A DNA stretch of 64,000 bases, taken from assembly GCF_002706795.1 (NCBI RefSeq), contig NZ_CP017705.1:1802001-1866000 (forward strand), written 5' to 3'. Of the stretch, positions 1-9,377 are shown piece after piece. The DNA comes from Brevibacillus laterosporus DSM 25 (GTDB lineage: Bacteria > Bacillota > Bacilli > Brevibacillales > Brevibacillaceae). The notes beneath the pieces were generated by a model. It searched no databases and was not told the DNA's origin. It saw nothing but the letters and a program-made list of their open reading frames with translations. Both the position numbers and the translations under genes were made by a program. Positions within the stretch are counted from its first letter, which is position 1. Every line of letters starts with the position of its first letter.

Positions 1-744
1 ATCTAAAGCCATTGGTCTCAAGTCAAAAATAATTTTTCTAACATCTGCTAAGCTCATTCTTACAATTTCCTTTAAGCTACCTAACTCCTGTTGAGCATCC
101 TGTATTGCGTCGTTTTTCAACATTTTTTCTACAATTTCTGTACGCAATACCACATTGGCCATGGATTGTGCAGGTCCATCATGGATCTCTCGGGCTACCC
201 GCTTACGCTCCTCTTCCTGAGCCTGAATAATTTTCAGTCCCATAAGCTGATGTTGCTTGGCAGACTCCAATGCTTCCTCCACTTTGGACAAGTCCCCTGC
301 TAAAAAGCTGTGAACCACGCTGATCTGACTTAAAAGCCCTTCTGCTCTAGTAATTGTCTCTAAGATATTCCGCAGACGAAACTCTAGCTCATCACGGCGT
401 TTCTTGAGATTATTTTCTCGCTCACGCATTAAGGATAGCTCTATCTGAACATTATGAGCTTCTTCATAAGCTGCACGAATATCTGTTTCCGTAAAGCTTT
501 GAAAATTACGGCTTACCTGCACCAATCTCGACCTTGATCGGCGGGACTGTAACTCTAGATTATCAACATTCTGGATCACTTCTGTTAATACTTGCCGTAT
601 TTCAACAATCTCTTTTTTGATTGCATTACTCTCCGAACGAGCCCCTTCTGCAATTTGAAATATTTGCTCTTTGCTCATTTCAACCGTTCGAATCGTTTTT
701 TTAATGACCCCATCTAGAAGGCTGATATCAATGCCTTTATCCAT
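1..744 (-). CDS. degS: DegS-type sensor histidine kinase (partial, N-terminal 248 codons)
   Basis: The frame opens at an ATG preceded by AAGGGGG and runs off the left edge, so the catalytic C-terminus is missing. The visible part is a long, charged, coiled-coil-rich DegS sensor region with no membrane segment, then the HisKA_3 dimerisation/phosphoacceptor motif REIHDGPAQ with His at about residue 188. This matches the known position in Bacillus DegS. The fragment ends in DLRPMALD, as expected just past the phosphoacceptor helices. In the family, cytoplasmic DegS phosphorylates the response regulator DegU, which controls exoprotease, competence and motility genes. degU would be expected beyond position 1. 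The gene starts 11 bases after the upstream deacetylase, so the two probably share a transcript. Confidence 0.93.
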   Translation of the reverse strand, partial: MDKGIDISLLDGVIKKTIRTVEMSKEQIFQIAEGARSESNAIKKEIVEIRQVLTEVIQNVDNLELQSRRSRSRLVQVSRNFQSFTETDIRAAYEEAHNVQIELSLMRERENNLKKRRDELEFRLRNILETITRAEGLLSQISVVHSFLAGDLSKVEEALESAKQHQLMGLKIIQAQEEERKRVAREIHDGPAQSMANVVLRTEIVEKMLKNDAIQDAQQELGSLKEIVRMSLADVRKIIFDLRPMALD

Positions 745-755
745 GGGTTTCCCCC

Positions 756-1766
756 TTATTGTTCCATTTTTACTTTGGTAAATAGTTCGAGGAGCTGGGG
801 TGCACCTACCTTGCGTATTCCTGCATCGAATCTCGGGATGGAATATGGATTTTCATTTGGCTTCACAACGTCTCTCCTAGATGTAAAGACATATTGATAT
901 CCAGCTTCCTTTACCGAGTCAATCACAATGTTGCTTGTATAGCCTTGGGGTAAAGAGAGAGAGGGTATAGGCTTTTTCACAAGTTGTTCTAAGCCCACCT
1001 TTGACATCTTAAAATCAACAAATAAACGACTTCGGTACTCTTCCTCATTCTCTGCACGTTGAAATTCTTCTAGGTATACAGGCTCCGTCCCCGCTTTCTG
1101 AACTCCCCACTCATCCAGCTCTTTATGTTCATGTAAACTGAATGTGTGCGAGCCAATATCAACTAAGCCGGAAGCCAGCATTTCGTCAATTTGTTGATAA
1201 GTTAAAGGAACGGTCATATTTTCTCGCTTTCGATCTAAAGTATCCCGCAATCTGCCTGCAATGACAAAAGCTGCAGACGGATACCCATATTTAGAAAGCA
1301 ACGGATATGCTTCTGTGTAATAACTTTCATAGCCGTCATCAAACGTAAGTAAAACTGCATTCTCTTTGGCAGTTACGCCTGTTTGCATAAAAGTAAAAAA
1401 CTCACTTAGGCTGATAGGCTGAAGGTTATGTTCCTTTATAAACTGTAAGTGCTCACCAAACTGCTCTGGTGTCATTACAAAAGGCTTATTACTGTCACGG
1501 GTAATGTGATGATAATTCAAGACTACAACCTTGTCTTTATACCATCTCTCGTTTGATAGCTTTTCCTTTGGTTTACTATTTCTAGAAGATGTTTGCTCTA
1601 GATCTAACTCTTTATGTTCTAATAAATGAGACGTATGATCCCCCGTCTTTTGTTGCACATAATCCGTATTTTCTACTCCAACACTCTCTGGTCTAAGCCA
1701 ATACACAAGGGTAGAAAACAGGAGGAGAAGAAAGAAAAAGACGAGAAAGAAAGGCTTTTTCCTCAT
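756..1766 (-). CDS. Membrane-anchored polysaccharide deacetylase (NodB domain)
   Basis: This encodes a 336-residue carbohydrate esterase family 4-like protein. An N-terminal hydrophobic anchor (about residues 5-27) and a charged linker are followed by the NodB domain. Metal and catalytic motifs are visible: TFDDGYESYY near residue 143 and the histidine motif SHTFSLH. It probably removes acetyl groups from a cell-wall or extracellular polysaccharide outside the membrane; the substrate cannot be read from sequence. The ATG at 1766 is preferred over a longer frame from a TTG at 1811. It has AAAGGA 12 bases upstream, and a TATAAT promoter box lies inside the would-be extension. It sits 11 bases before degS, which suggests cotranscription with the DegS/DegU system. 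Confidence 0.85.
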   Translation of the reverse strand: MRKKPFFLVFFFLLLLFSTLVYWLRPESVGVENTDYVQQKTGDHTSHLLEHKELDLEQTSSRNSKPKEKLSNERWYKDKVVVLNYHHITRDSNKPFVMTPEQFGEHLQFIKEHNLQPISLSEFFTFMQTGVTAKENAVLLTFDDGYESYYTEAYPLLSKYGYPSAAFVIAGRLRDTLDRKRENMTVPLTYQQIDEMLASGLVDIGSHTFSLHEHKELDEWGVQKAGTEPVYLEEFQRAENEEEYRSRLFVDFKMSKVGLEQLVKKPIPSLSLPQGYTSNIVIDSVKEAGYQYVFTSRRDVVKPNENPYSIPRFDAGIRKVGAPQLLELFTKVKMEQ

Positions 1767-1791
1767 GATGCGCCATATTCCTTTCGATCTT

Positions 1792-1820
1792 ATTATAGTG
1801 CTTTTCGACAAAGATTTACA
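1792..1820 (-). promoter_or_regulatory. Candidate sigma-A promoter of the deacetylase-degS unit
   Basis: A perfect -10 TATAAT (1792-1797, minus strand) lies 17 bases from a weak -35 TGTAAA (1815-1820). It is placed to transcribe the deacetylase from its internal ATG and then degS. Confidence 0.55.
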
Positions 1821-1885
1821 GAATCCTCTACGTAGTCTAACCCATTGAAGTTGTACTTGCCTAGCCTTTTTCGCAATTTTTGTAA

Positions 1886-1920
1886 GAAAAAAGAAGCCTA
1901 GGAAAATCCCAGGCTTCTTT
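1886..1920 (-). terminator. Rho-independent terminator of metK
   Basis: A hairpin of AAGAAGCCTGGG and its near-complement is followed by a run of T on the minus strand, just past the metK stop. Confidence 0.9.
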
Positions 1921-1927
1921 GTATTTT

Positions 1928-3133
1928 TTACAGGTTAGCAGCGTCTTTTTTCAGATCTTCTGCTTTATCTGTACGCTCCCATGGTACATTAAGATCATTA
2001 CGACCAAAATGACCATATGCTGCGGTTTGTTTATAGATCGGACGACGTAGGTCTAATTGCTTAATGATACCTGCTGGACGTAGATCAAAGTGTTTACGAA
2101 CCAATGCTACCAAATCAGATTCCGCAATTTTTCCTGTTCCAAATGTATTTACAGCGATAGATACCGGTTGAGCTACCCCGATTGCATAAGCTACCTGTAC
2201 TTCACAATGTTCAGCAAGACCTGCTGCTACAATGTTTTTCGCTACATAGCGAGCTGCATAAGCACCAGAACGGTCTACTTTTGTAGGATCTTTACCGGAG
2301 AATGCACCACCGCCATGACGAGCGTAACCGCCATACGTATCTACGATGATTTTACGGCCAGTTAAACCAGCATCCCCTTGAGGACCACCGATTACGAAAC
2401 GACCAGTTGGGTTAATAAAGTATTTCGTTTGATCGTCTAACAGATTTGCAGGAACGATCGGTTTAATTACTTGCTCCATTAGATCCTTTTTAATCTGATC
2501 TAGTTCTACTTCTGGAGCATGTTGAGTAGAAATAACAATTGTGTCGATGCGAACTGGCTTATCGCCATCGTATTCAACTGTTACTTGAGTTTTACCATCT
2601 GGACGAAGGTATTGAAGCGAACCATTTTTGCGCACTTCTGTCAGACGACGAGCCAATTGGTGAGCCATACTGATTGGTAGAGGCATCAATTCTGGAGTTT
2701 CGTTGCAAGCATAACCAAACATTAGACCTTGGTCACCTGCACCGATCGCTTCGATTTCTGCATCAGTCATACTACCTTCACGAGCTTCCAACGCCTGATC
2801 AACACCTAGTGCGATATCTGCTGATTGCTCGCCGATTGCAGTAATGACACCGCATGTATCTGCATCAAAACCATATTTTGCACGATCGTAACCAATTTCA
2901 CGAATCGTATCTCTTACTAGCTTTTGGATATCTACATACGTAGAAGTTGTGATTTCACCTGCCACAAGTACTAAACCAGTGGTAACAGATGTCTCGCATG
3001 CTACACGAGCATTTGGATCTTTCGATAAGATCGCATCAAGAATAGAATCAGAGACTTGGTCACAAATCTTATCTGGATGTCCTTCAGTAACGGACTCAGA
3101 TGTAAACAAGCGACGCCCTTTTTGCAATTCCAT
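1928..3133 (-). CDS. metK: S-adenosylmethionine synthetase
   Basis: MetK makes S-adenosylmethionine from methionine and ATP in the cytosol. The 401-residue product has the family signatures in order: [13 protein letters not shown] near the N-terminus, [12 protein letters not shown] in the middle and [19 protein letters not shown] towards the C-terminus. The ATG at 3133 follows AAGGAGG with 8-base spacing; a longer frame from a TTG starts inside that ribosome-binding site and was rejected. It is preceded by an S-box riboswitch with a terminator and a sigma-A promoter, and followed by its own terminator. It is therefore a single-gene unit controlled by feedback from its product. Confidence 0.98.
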   Translation of the reverse strand: MELQKGRRLFTSESVTEGHPDKICDQVSDSILDAILSKDPNARVACETSVTTGLVLVAGEITTSTYVDIQKLVRDTIREIGYDRAKYGFDADTCGVITAIGEQSADIALGVDQALEAREGSMTDAEIEAIGAGDQGLMFGYACNETPELMPLPISMAHQLARRLTEVRKNGSLQYLRPDGKTQVTVEYDGDKPVRIDTIVISTQHAPEVELDQIKKDLMEQVIKPIVPANLLDDQTKYFINPTGRFVIGGPQGDAGLTGRKIIVDTYGGYARHGGGAFSGKDPTKVDRSGAYAARYVAKNIVAAGLAEHCEVQVAYAIGVAQPVSIAVNTFGTGKIAESDLVALVRKHFDLRPAGIIKQLDLRRPIYKQTAAYGHFGRNDLNVPWERTDKAEDLKKDAANL

Positions 3134-3202
3134 ACTAAAAACCTCCTTCAACTGGAAACATGATATATAATATGTTTGCCGAGCCAGGTTTCCATCACGA
3201 CA

Positions 3203-3238
3203 AAAAGAAAAACCTTTCCCTTCGTTGAGGAAAAGGTT
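3203..3238 (-). terminator. Expression-platform terminator of the S-box leader
   Basis: On the minus strand AACCTTTTCC and GGGAAAGGTT form a stem followed by TTTCTTTTT, between the aptamer and metK. This is the expected OFF structure when SAM is bound. Confidence 0.88.
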
Positions 3239-3261
3239 GCTTTTCTAGTGCGTTCCTTAAC

Positions 3262-3383
3262 CCTCTTATCGGCCAGAGTGAGTCTAACTATTTAAATAGT
3301 TATCCTTTCTCTGCTGGTTAGCACCGCTCAAAACGGTTGCCGGGCTTCATGGGGCCAGTCCCTCCGCCTACTCTGGATAAGAG
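3262..3383 (-). ncRNA. SAM-I (S-box) riboswitch aptamer
   Basis: The minus strand carries the S-box consensus in order: a P1 strand CTCTTATCCAGAG, GGAGGGACTGGCCC, GAAGCCCGGCAACC, GGTGCTAACCAGC, and the closing P1 strand CTCTGGCCGATAAGAG. It lies directly upstream of metK, the classic target. SAM binding should favour the terminator at 3203-3238 and stop metK transcription. Confidence 0.96.
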
Positions 3384-3400
3384 TAATATCCATGATTTAT

Positions 3401-3429
3401 AGAATAATCTTTTTTTAGAAGGGTGTCAA
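3401..3429 (-). promoter_or_regulatory. Sigma-A promoter of the metK leader
   Basis: A perfect -35 TTGACA (3424-3429) is 17 bases from -10 TATTCT (3401-3406) on the minus strand, just upstream of the S-box. Confidence 0.8.
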
Positions 3430-3456
3430 TGTACTTCAGTAAAATAATCCGATATT

Positions 3457-6009
3457 TTACAATTGGAATGATTTAGCTAAAACGGTAACCATTTCTCCTC
3501 GCTTTACCGGACGCTCCGGCTTAAAGGTTCCATCCTGATAACCATGTAACCAACCATAGCGTGAAAGGGTCTCTATTGCAGCCACCGCCCAATGTGAATT
3601 AGGCACATCCCGATAAGAAATACTAGACGATTTTGATACGTTTAGTTTCTTAGCACGCGCAATCATCAAAGCCATCTCTGCTCGATTAACAGATCGATCC
3701 GGTTCAATTTTTCCGTTGAAGCCGTTCATAATCCCCAATTGTGACGCCTGTAATAGACTCTCATACGCCCAATGCTTTTTGTTTAAATCCTTATAGGTAT
3801 TAGTACCCACTCGACCAACAGGTATCTTTTTGGCCTTCATCGAACGTAGAAGCATATCTGCAAACTCAGCTCGTGTCATATTTGCATCTGGACGGAAACT
3901 ATACGTATTAGGTACCGTAATAACCCCACGTTGAGTTAAGCGCCCTATATCATTTCTAGCCCAATGCCCATGTATGTCTCGAAAACCTCCATACATTTCC
4001 TGACGAGTTAACGTAAATCGATATGCATCATAACGAAATGGTGTGGTGCTGGTTAGCTTCAGATAGTATGTGCCTGCAGCTAATTTCCGTTCAAAGACGA
4101 TGCTATTATCTTGTCCAGAAACCTTTTCCGCTCGAATCGCATATTTCATATCGCGACTATCATAAATACTCATCATGATCTTAACCTGTGGCGGTACATA
4201 AGGTGCTCGAATAGTAACGTACGTTTCTTTTGGTATCGAAAATGTAAACCAATCGTTATCTGCTTCCGAAGAAATTGTTCCCGTAATCAAACTGTTATCC
4301 CCTAGTTTTGTAGCTAAACGATACGTGTCGTTTGGTTCGTTTGGGTCTTTTCGTTCCGGCATATAATTTAGCTGAAAAAAGTACTCCCCGCTCACAGCAG
4401 CAGGATAGCTGTTCTGAATTTGGAACAAATAGCGACCTGGTGTAACATTCATCTCTAAGCTTTCTAACGGATCGGTTGCTGAGCTACTATCAAGAAATAT
4501 TCCGCCAGATGTCTTATCACGTTCTTTACGTACCCTAATTTGTGGGTCTAATCGTAGTGTATCTGTATCCACGCGCAGATAAAGCTTACCTGGATCACGT
4601 ACAAAATAGGAATACCAATCAACATCCTGTGCTGTATGAAAATTTCCCTTGATCTCAATATTATTACCAGGAGGCAAGGGTCGGACTTGATCAATACTAT
4701 TATTTGGCTCATATCGATCAGGCGCAATGGAAAAACGGTTCGTAATCGTGTAGTGAACCGTGCCAGATATCGCAGATCGTTGGAAATGAATGTGAACCTT
4801 CCCTGGCTTAACCGCAATTGTTGCAGTTGTCTTATTTCCAAAATAGTACGTATCTTGAGGCTTTCCATCCTGATAAACGCTAGCGGCCAATGGAGCAGGG
4901 GTATCCACCGATACGTCTGCTTTTAATTCTAAGGTTCCCTCATATGGAATATCGGTGTAAAACCAATCGCTCTTATCTTTATCGCTCAGAGAACCGCGGA
5001 TTTGGCTTTCCATTGGGAATGCGGCCGCTGTACTCTGTGTATTGTTGGGTTCATTTATATCATCAGGTAGTCTACTCATTACTGCCTTCTGAACATTTAA
5101 AAGCCCATAACCTGTTCGTTTATCCCATCTAGCTCCATGTAATTTGGTTGCTGAGTGGTACAAAAGCTGTCGTACTTCTAACGGTTTCATCTTTGGGTTT
5201 CTCGCAAGAATTAGCGCCGCTGCACCGGCTACCTGAGGAGCTGCTGCAGAGGTACCCTTCATAGAATCATACCCGCCACCTCTTGCTGTCGTGTACACAT
5301 TCACACCTGGAGCCACCAGATTAATTTCTGGTCCAAAATTAGAACGACTATGGATGGCATTAGAGTTAGTAACAGCGCCAACTGCGATTACCGTCGGAAA
5401 AGCAGCAGGATAGTTAACACGACTACCTTCATTTCCAGAAGCCGCTACAACAACAACTCCTCGGCCCTCCGCAAAATCTATTGCATCTTCCAGCGCTTTC
5501 GAATAATACAGTGTGCTGGCTGACATAAGAACAACTTTAGCTCCCTCAGTGACCGCTCGTTTTATTCCCGCTGCTAAACGGTCAGATGACGAAAATCCTT
5601 TTTTATCCAAGACTTTGATCGGCAGAATCTTAGCATTCCACAATACCCCTGTTACCCCTAGAGCATTGTTTCCTTTAGCTCCTAATACCCCGATCACATT
5701 GGTTCCATGCCCGTTTAGATCCGATGCACTTTCCCCTTGTACCAAATTAATAGTAGGTAACAGATTGTCCTTTAAATCTGGATGAGAAGAGTCCACCCCA
5801 GAATCAAGTACTGCAATCTTAATGGTTGTATTGCTGTTGACGATCCCCCAAGCCTCAACCGCTTTAATCTGCGGTAGATGAAGCTGTTTTGAAAAATAAG
5901 GATCGTTCGGACTGGTAGATGCCCGCGCAGGTGCCTCACCAATTGTAAAAGTAATTACGGCCATAACCGCTGGAATTATCATTCTTTTTGTCAACTGTGA
6001 ATATAGCAT
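3457..6009 (-). CDS. SLH-anchored subtilisin-family serine protease with PPC domains
   Basis: This is an 850-residue secreted protease. A signal peptide (about 1-30, ending near APARAS) precedes an S8 subtilase domain with Asp69 (VLDSGVDSSHPDL), His101 (NGHGT), oxyanion Asn193 and Ser254 (MKGTSAAAPQVAG). Three PPC-like repeats follow, opening NEPNNTQS, YEPNNSID and NEPNDTYR and each carrying a DW(F/Y) motif. Three S-layer homology domains end the protein (FRDIHGHWA, YKDLNKKHWA, YRDVPNSHWA). The SLH domains should hold the enzyme on the pyruvylated wall polymer beneath the S-layer. The ATG at 6009 was chosen because the signal peptide starts there and AGAAGGAGG lies upstream; a longer frame adds 37 basic residues. 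No prodomain is obvious. Confidence 0.93.
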   Translation of the reverse strand: MLYSQLTKRMIIPAVMAVITFTIGEAPARASTSPNDPYFSKQLHLPQIKAVEAWGIVNSNTTIKIAVLDSGVDSSHPDLKDNLLPTINLVQGESASDLNGHGTNVIGVLGAKGNNALGVTGVLWNAKILPIKVLDKKGFSSSDRLAAGIKRAVTEGAKVVLMSASTLYYSKALEDAIDFAEGRGVVVVAASGNEGSRVNYPAAFPTVIAVGAVTNSNAIHSRSNFGPEINLVAPGVNVYTTARGGGYDSMKGTSAAAPQVAGAAALILARNPKMKPLEVRQLLYHSATKLHGARWDKRTGYGLLNVQKAVMSRLPDDINEPNNTQSTAAAFPMESQIRGSLSDKDKSDWFYTDIPYEGTLELKADVSVDTPAPLAASVYQDGKPQDTYYFGNKTTATIAVKPGKVHIHFQRSAISGTVHYTITNRFSIAPDRYEPNNSIDQVRPLPPGNNIEIKGNFHTAQDVDWYSYFVRDPGKLYLRVDTDTLRLDPQIRVRKERDKTSGGIFLDSSSATDPLESLEMNVTPGRYLFQIQNSYPAAVSGEYFFQLNYMPERKDPNEPNDTYRLATKLGDNSLITGTISSEADNDWFTFSIPKETYVTIRAPYVPPQVKIMMSIYDSRDMKYAIRAEKVSGQDNSIVFERKLAAGTYYLKLTSTTPFRYDAYRFTLTRQEMYGGFRDIHGHWARNDIGRLTQRGVITVPNTYSFRPDANMTRAEFADMLLRSMKAKKIPVGRVGTNTYKDLNKKHWAYESLLQASQLGIMNGFNGKIEPDRSVNRAEMALMIARAKKLNVSKSSSISYRDVPNSHWAVAAIETLSRYGWLHGYQDGTFKPERPVKRGEMVTVLAKSFQL

Positions 6010-6160
6010 ATGGTGCCCTTTCCTCCTTCTCCTGTAAAGAAGTAAATCAGGAAGGATTAGCGTTCTTAATCTTTCGATTGTTCTTTTATATAGCATAGTA
6101 TAGGCTTGCTCAAGAGACAACTATTTCCTGCGCCTAAATATTTCCAAATCATTATAGACA

Positions 6161-6187
6161 AAGACCCCTCTCTTCACGAAAGGGGTC
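6161..6187 (-). terminator. Terminator after the SlaP-like gene cluster
   Basis: GACCCCT and AGGGGTC form a 7-bp stem on the minus strand just beyond the last SlaP-like gene. The T-run is short, so termination may be incomplete. Confidence 0.6.
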
Positions 6188-6197
6188 ATGGAAAGGA

Positions 6198-7202
6198 TTA
6201 CTGAATGAATCCCTTGTTATTTTCATGTAATTCTAGCTTCTGAGCTTTTACATCTTTATCCTGTCTTGCATCTGGTACATATGCTTTGCATTTAGACAAG
6301 TCTAGCTCTTTGCCTTCTAATGAACTTGCTGGAATATAGAATCCCCATACACGTTGAGTTTTAGGCTTAATATAGAGACTATGCAAACCAAAATGCATAC
6401 GTGCAATGTCTCTTCCAATCTCATCACGGATATATACAGGTACCTCTGTGAATTCTACACGTTTATCCAAACCATTCATAAAGGCTACAATGACTTTTAA
6501 GCCACCATCCTGAACCTGAACTAAATCAATAGCTGTCAACTCTACTTGACCGTCTCGGATCGGGAAAAGGTCTTTTACCTTTTGTATATATGACTCTTCT
6601 TCTTCATCCGTTAAGCCATTGTGTTTCTCCACTAGCTTTTCTTCCATCTTATATTGATCTAATCTTTCTTTATCATAGACCATAAATAATTGCGTATCAT
6701 CTTCAGGCATGAACAAGAAATCATCCCATGTGAAAAGGAATTCGCATGGGCTTGCAGACATATCTTGTAAACCACCCATTGTTAACATCTCAAAGGATTT
6801 ACGTGCTACTACTTTACCATCAGAAGTAACCAAAGCCAGTGGTAATTTATTTAGCATAATATCCTGATGTGTAGCATTACGAACAAATGTCATTACTAAG
6901 AAACCTGTATTTAATACATTAGTAAAGAACGGAAAAATCCCTACCTCATCACGGACAACCGGTGGCAACTCATCGTGAATAAATTGCAACAACTCAACGT
7001 CCATCTCTTCCAAATTCTTGGAACCTAAACTATTCAAGTTTAGAAACAATTCCTTGGAAGGGATGCGGTTAGACGATTGTTCAGGCTGCTCAATCCCAGA
7101 CACACCTAGGTAAAATTCTTTTTGTAGAAATTCATGAATATCCTCACGGGCCTGCTCTAATCCCTGTTTAGAACCAAACCAATTTGCTAATTGCCAACTC
7201 AT
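6198..7202 (-). CDS. SlaP-like S-layer assembly protein, third and most divergent copy
   Basis: A 334-residue cytosolic-looking protein with no signal peptide. It has two repeats of the fold seen in its two upstream neighbours: a beta-rich unit with a (V/M)(T/A)F(V/M)(R/N)N-like strand that ends in a Pro/Trp turn (SASPCEFLFT in repeat one, KTQRVWGFYIP in repeat two). It lacks the MF(S/N)FLKN start of the other two copies and carries an acidic linker around residues 200-215. I place it in the SLAP-domain (accessory Sec S-layer assembly) family by comparison with the neighbours; B. anthracis SlaP supports S-layer protein export with SecA2. The start has AGGAGG 7 bases upstream. It is last in a three-gene operon. 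Confidence 0.7.
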   Translation of the reverse strand: MSWQLANWFGSKQGLEQAREDIHEFLQKEFYLGVSGIEQPEQSSNRIPSKELFLNLNSLGSKNLEEMDVELLQFIHDELPPVVRDEVGIFPFFTNVLNTGFLVMTFVRNATHQDIMLNKLPLALVTSDGKVVARKSFEMLTMGGLQDMSASPCEFLFTWDDFLFMPEDDTQLFMVYDKERLDQYKMEEKLVEKHNGLTDEEEESYIQKVKDLFPIRDGQVELTAIDLVQVQDGGLKVIVAFMNGLDKRVEFTEVPVYIRDEIGRDIARMHFGLHSLYIKPKTQRVWGFYIPASSLEGKELDLSKCKAYVPDARQDKDVKAQKLELHENNKGFIQ

Positions 7203-7266
7203 CCTATAACCTCCTGTGCATAAGGCAAGGCGACATGCTATAAGCAGTCACCTTGCACGCTTTTCT

Positions 7267-8199
7267 CTATAGAACTTCTACATCCAATTCCCAATTGGAT
7301 TTATTCAATGTTTTATTCATAGTAACAACTTTTGGAGGGAACGCTAATATCCAAGGTTTGCTAGAACCACTCTTCAGACTGATCTTACTTCCGTCCACAA
7401 TTCCTTCAGCTACTACTTTCTCACTGTTTCGCTCGCGCACTACTACACGCAAAGCCTTTGGTTGAAATGTGTCTTCCAAAGCGCTACGGATTAGCATAGC
7501 CACAACTAAACGTCCATCCTCTTTTAAACCAATATCAAAACCAGTGAAACTAACTGTACCCGGAGCCAAGAAAGGAAGATTATATATCATATTTTCCAAA
7601 CGATCCTTTTGAGTTACGGTCAATCGCTTTTCCATAGCTGGATCAATCTCTAAATTTTTTGGCCAGACGAACTCACGTTGTGGCAATCCAATAATCAGTT
7701 TCCATTGTCTAACGTCCATGGATTTTTCGTTCGTCACTAGATCTTCTGGGAAAGTAATTTCCCAAGGACGACTACTCATTGGTGGAATCGTTCCAACCGG
7801 ACTCAGGTCAAATTCGCCTTTAGCAAATAAATGACCTTCAACAGCAATCGCTAGGTCTAATGTACCCATTTCTACCGGTATTGATGAGGCATTACGAATA
7901 AATAAAGCTACTGTAACGAAACCTTCACGAGGAATCAAGCTAAATCCTGTGAGTCCTAACGTTCCCTCAGGGATATCCGGCAAGCTATCATTTAAGAAGC
8001 GCAAGGTATACTTTTTCTCTTGATCCAGCATTTCATTCCATGCTGTATTAAAAGAAACATCCAGATCGCTTGATTTTAACATTTTTTCCTTCGTTTCTTC
8101 AATCCGATTATGCGTAGTCTGAGAAAGGTCTTTCTTCAGATCCTCAGGACTCCGCATCTCATTATCGTTAGTAAACCAATTCTTTAAAAAGTTAAACAT
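7267..8199 (-). CDS. SlaP-like S-layer assembly protein, second copy
   Basis: A 310-residue protein without signal peptide, beginning MFNFLKNWFTND like its upstream paralog (MFSFLKNIL). It consists of two SLAP-type repeats. The first has VTVALFIRNAS and GTIPPMSSRPWEITFP; the second has VVAMLIRSA and SGSSKPWILAFP. These RN and (R/K)PW motifs define the duplicated domain of accessory-Sec S-layer assembly proteins. The start at 8199 has GAGGGGG 6-7 bases upstream; a longer frame from 8226 begins before the ribosome-binding site. It lies between two paralogs on the same strand, with a spacing of about 100 bases to the upstream gene and 64 to the downstream one. The probable role is assisting export or assembly of the S-layer proteins encoded at 13.5-19.6 kb. 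Confidence 0.8.
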   Translation of the reverse strand: MFNFLKNWFTNDNEMRSPEDLKKDLSQTTHNRIEETKEKMLKSSDLDVSFNTAWNEMLDQEKKYTLRFLNDSLPDIPEGTLGLTGFSLIPREGFVTVALFIRNASSIPVEMGTLDLAIAVEGHLFAKGEFDLSPVGTIPPMSSRPWEITFPEDLVTNEKSMDVRQWKLIIGLPQREFVWPKNLEIDPAMEKRLTVTQKDRLENMIYNLPFLAPGTVSFTGFDIGLKEDGRLVVAMLIRSALEDTFQPKALRVVVRERNSEKVVAEGIVDGSKISLKSGSSKPWILAFPPKVVTMNKTLNKSNWELDVEVL

Positions 8200-8304
8200 A
8201 AGATCCCCCTCTTTGCTGTGATACAAAATTCCTATATGATCAATCCCGTTTTAGCGAGGTAATATCTCCATTCAGTGATCAAGAGCTATCTGCCTAACAA
8301 AAGG

Positions 8305-9279
8305 TTAATTCTGAGCAAGCTGCACTTTCCATTGAGATAAATCAACGTTTTCCTTTAGGATGCTCTCTTTTGGAAAAATAAACATCCATGGTTTGCTCGT
8401 TTGTGCATTTACAACAAAATCTTTTAACTGGAATACACCCTCTGCTACCTTATCACCTGTGGCATCATAGAGAGCCAGTGGCAATTGTTCAAAAGAGAGA
8501 TTCTGCGTCGATCCATTACGAATTAAGAGAATTGCCCGAATCATGCCCTCATCGTTTTGCTTCGCCTGAACGCTCTGAACATTTACTTCACCTTCTTTTA
8601 ACTCAGGAAGCCTTTTTGCCAGTTCAATAAAGTATTTCTTTTGATCGTCAGTTAACGACTTTACCCAAGACTCTTCCAGCTCCAAATTTTTCGGCAGGAC
8701 CATTTTCTTTTGAGCCAATTCAAAGGAAAGGCTCCAGTTTTGCAAGAGAATATTTGTCGTGATAAAGTGCTCTCTCGTAAACACAAAATTCCACGGTCTA
8801 GCATGGAACGCCGGAATTTCTCCAAGCTCACTTAGATCAAATTCTTGTCGAGTAAATAGTTGATCGCCTTCGAACATGATAAGCAAAGTCATTTTTCCCA
8901 ACAAAACAGGCTTATCGCTTGCATTTCGTACAAAAGCCGCTATTTCAATTCCGTCCTCATGCGGCACCATATTAAAACCGGAGATAGCAATATTGCCCTC
9001 TTCCAAAGGCTCTAATTGATTAGCCATGAAGGACATAGAATATTTCTGCATATTATCTAGCTCACGTTCCCATAACGGGTGCAGGGAAAGCTCCGTCACG
9101 TGTTTAGCGACGCCAGTTGCTTTTTGTTGTTTAGTGGTCTTCTTGGCTTTCCCATTGTTTTTATCCGAAGCTTGTATATCCGTGTTTGTAACAGGCAACA
9201 CCGACTGTTCCTTACTTTTAGGCAAAGTAGCAGTGTCTTTTTCATCACCTGACAATATATTTTTCAAAAAGGAAAACAT
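8305..9279 (-). CDS. SlaP-like accessory Sec S-layer assembly protein, first copy
   Basis: A 324-residue cytosolic protein with a hydrophobic MFSFLKNIL start, a Lys/Thr-rich linker (about residues 15-60), then two SLAP repeats. Repeat one contains FVRNAS and DLSELGEIPAFHARPW; repeat two contains LLIRNGS and TSKPWMFIFP. Of the three paralogs this is closest to what I remember of the canonical accessory-Sec S-layer assembly protein (SlaP of B. anthracis, which acts with SecA2). It is first in the cluster, and an extended TAATAT -10 lies at about 9333-9338. No secA2 gene is present in the window. Confidence 0.82.
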   Translation of the reverse strand: MFSFLKNILSGDEKDTATLPKSKEQSVLPVTNTDIQASDKNNGKAKKTTKQQKATGVAKHVTELSLHPLWERELDNMQKYSMSFMANQLEPLEEGNIAISGFNMVPHEDGIEIAAFVRNASDKPVLLGKMTLLIMFEGDQLFTRQEFDLSELGEIPAFHARPWNFVFTREHFITTNILLQNWSLSFELAQKKMVLPKNLELEESWVKSLTDDQKKYFIELAKRLPELKEGEVNVQSVQAKQNDEGMIRAILLIRNGSTQNLSFEQLPLALYDATGDKVAEGVFQLKDFVVNAQTSKPWMFIFPKESILKENVDLSQWKVQLAQN

Positions 9280-9377
9280 GATTTTTCCGCTCCCACGTGT
9301 ATAGTATTGTCTACCTATATTCTTATCTTTTCATATTATCATAAGTAACCTTCAAAACACAAAAGCCCATATTTTCC

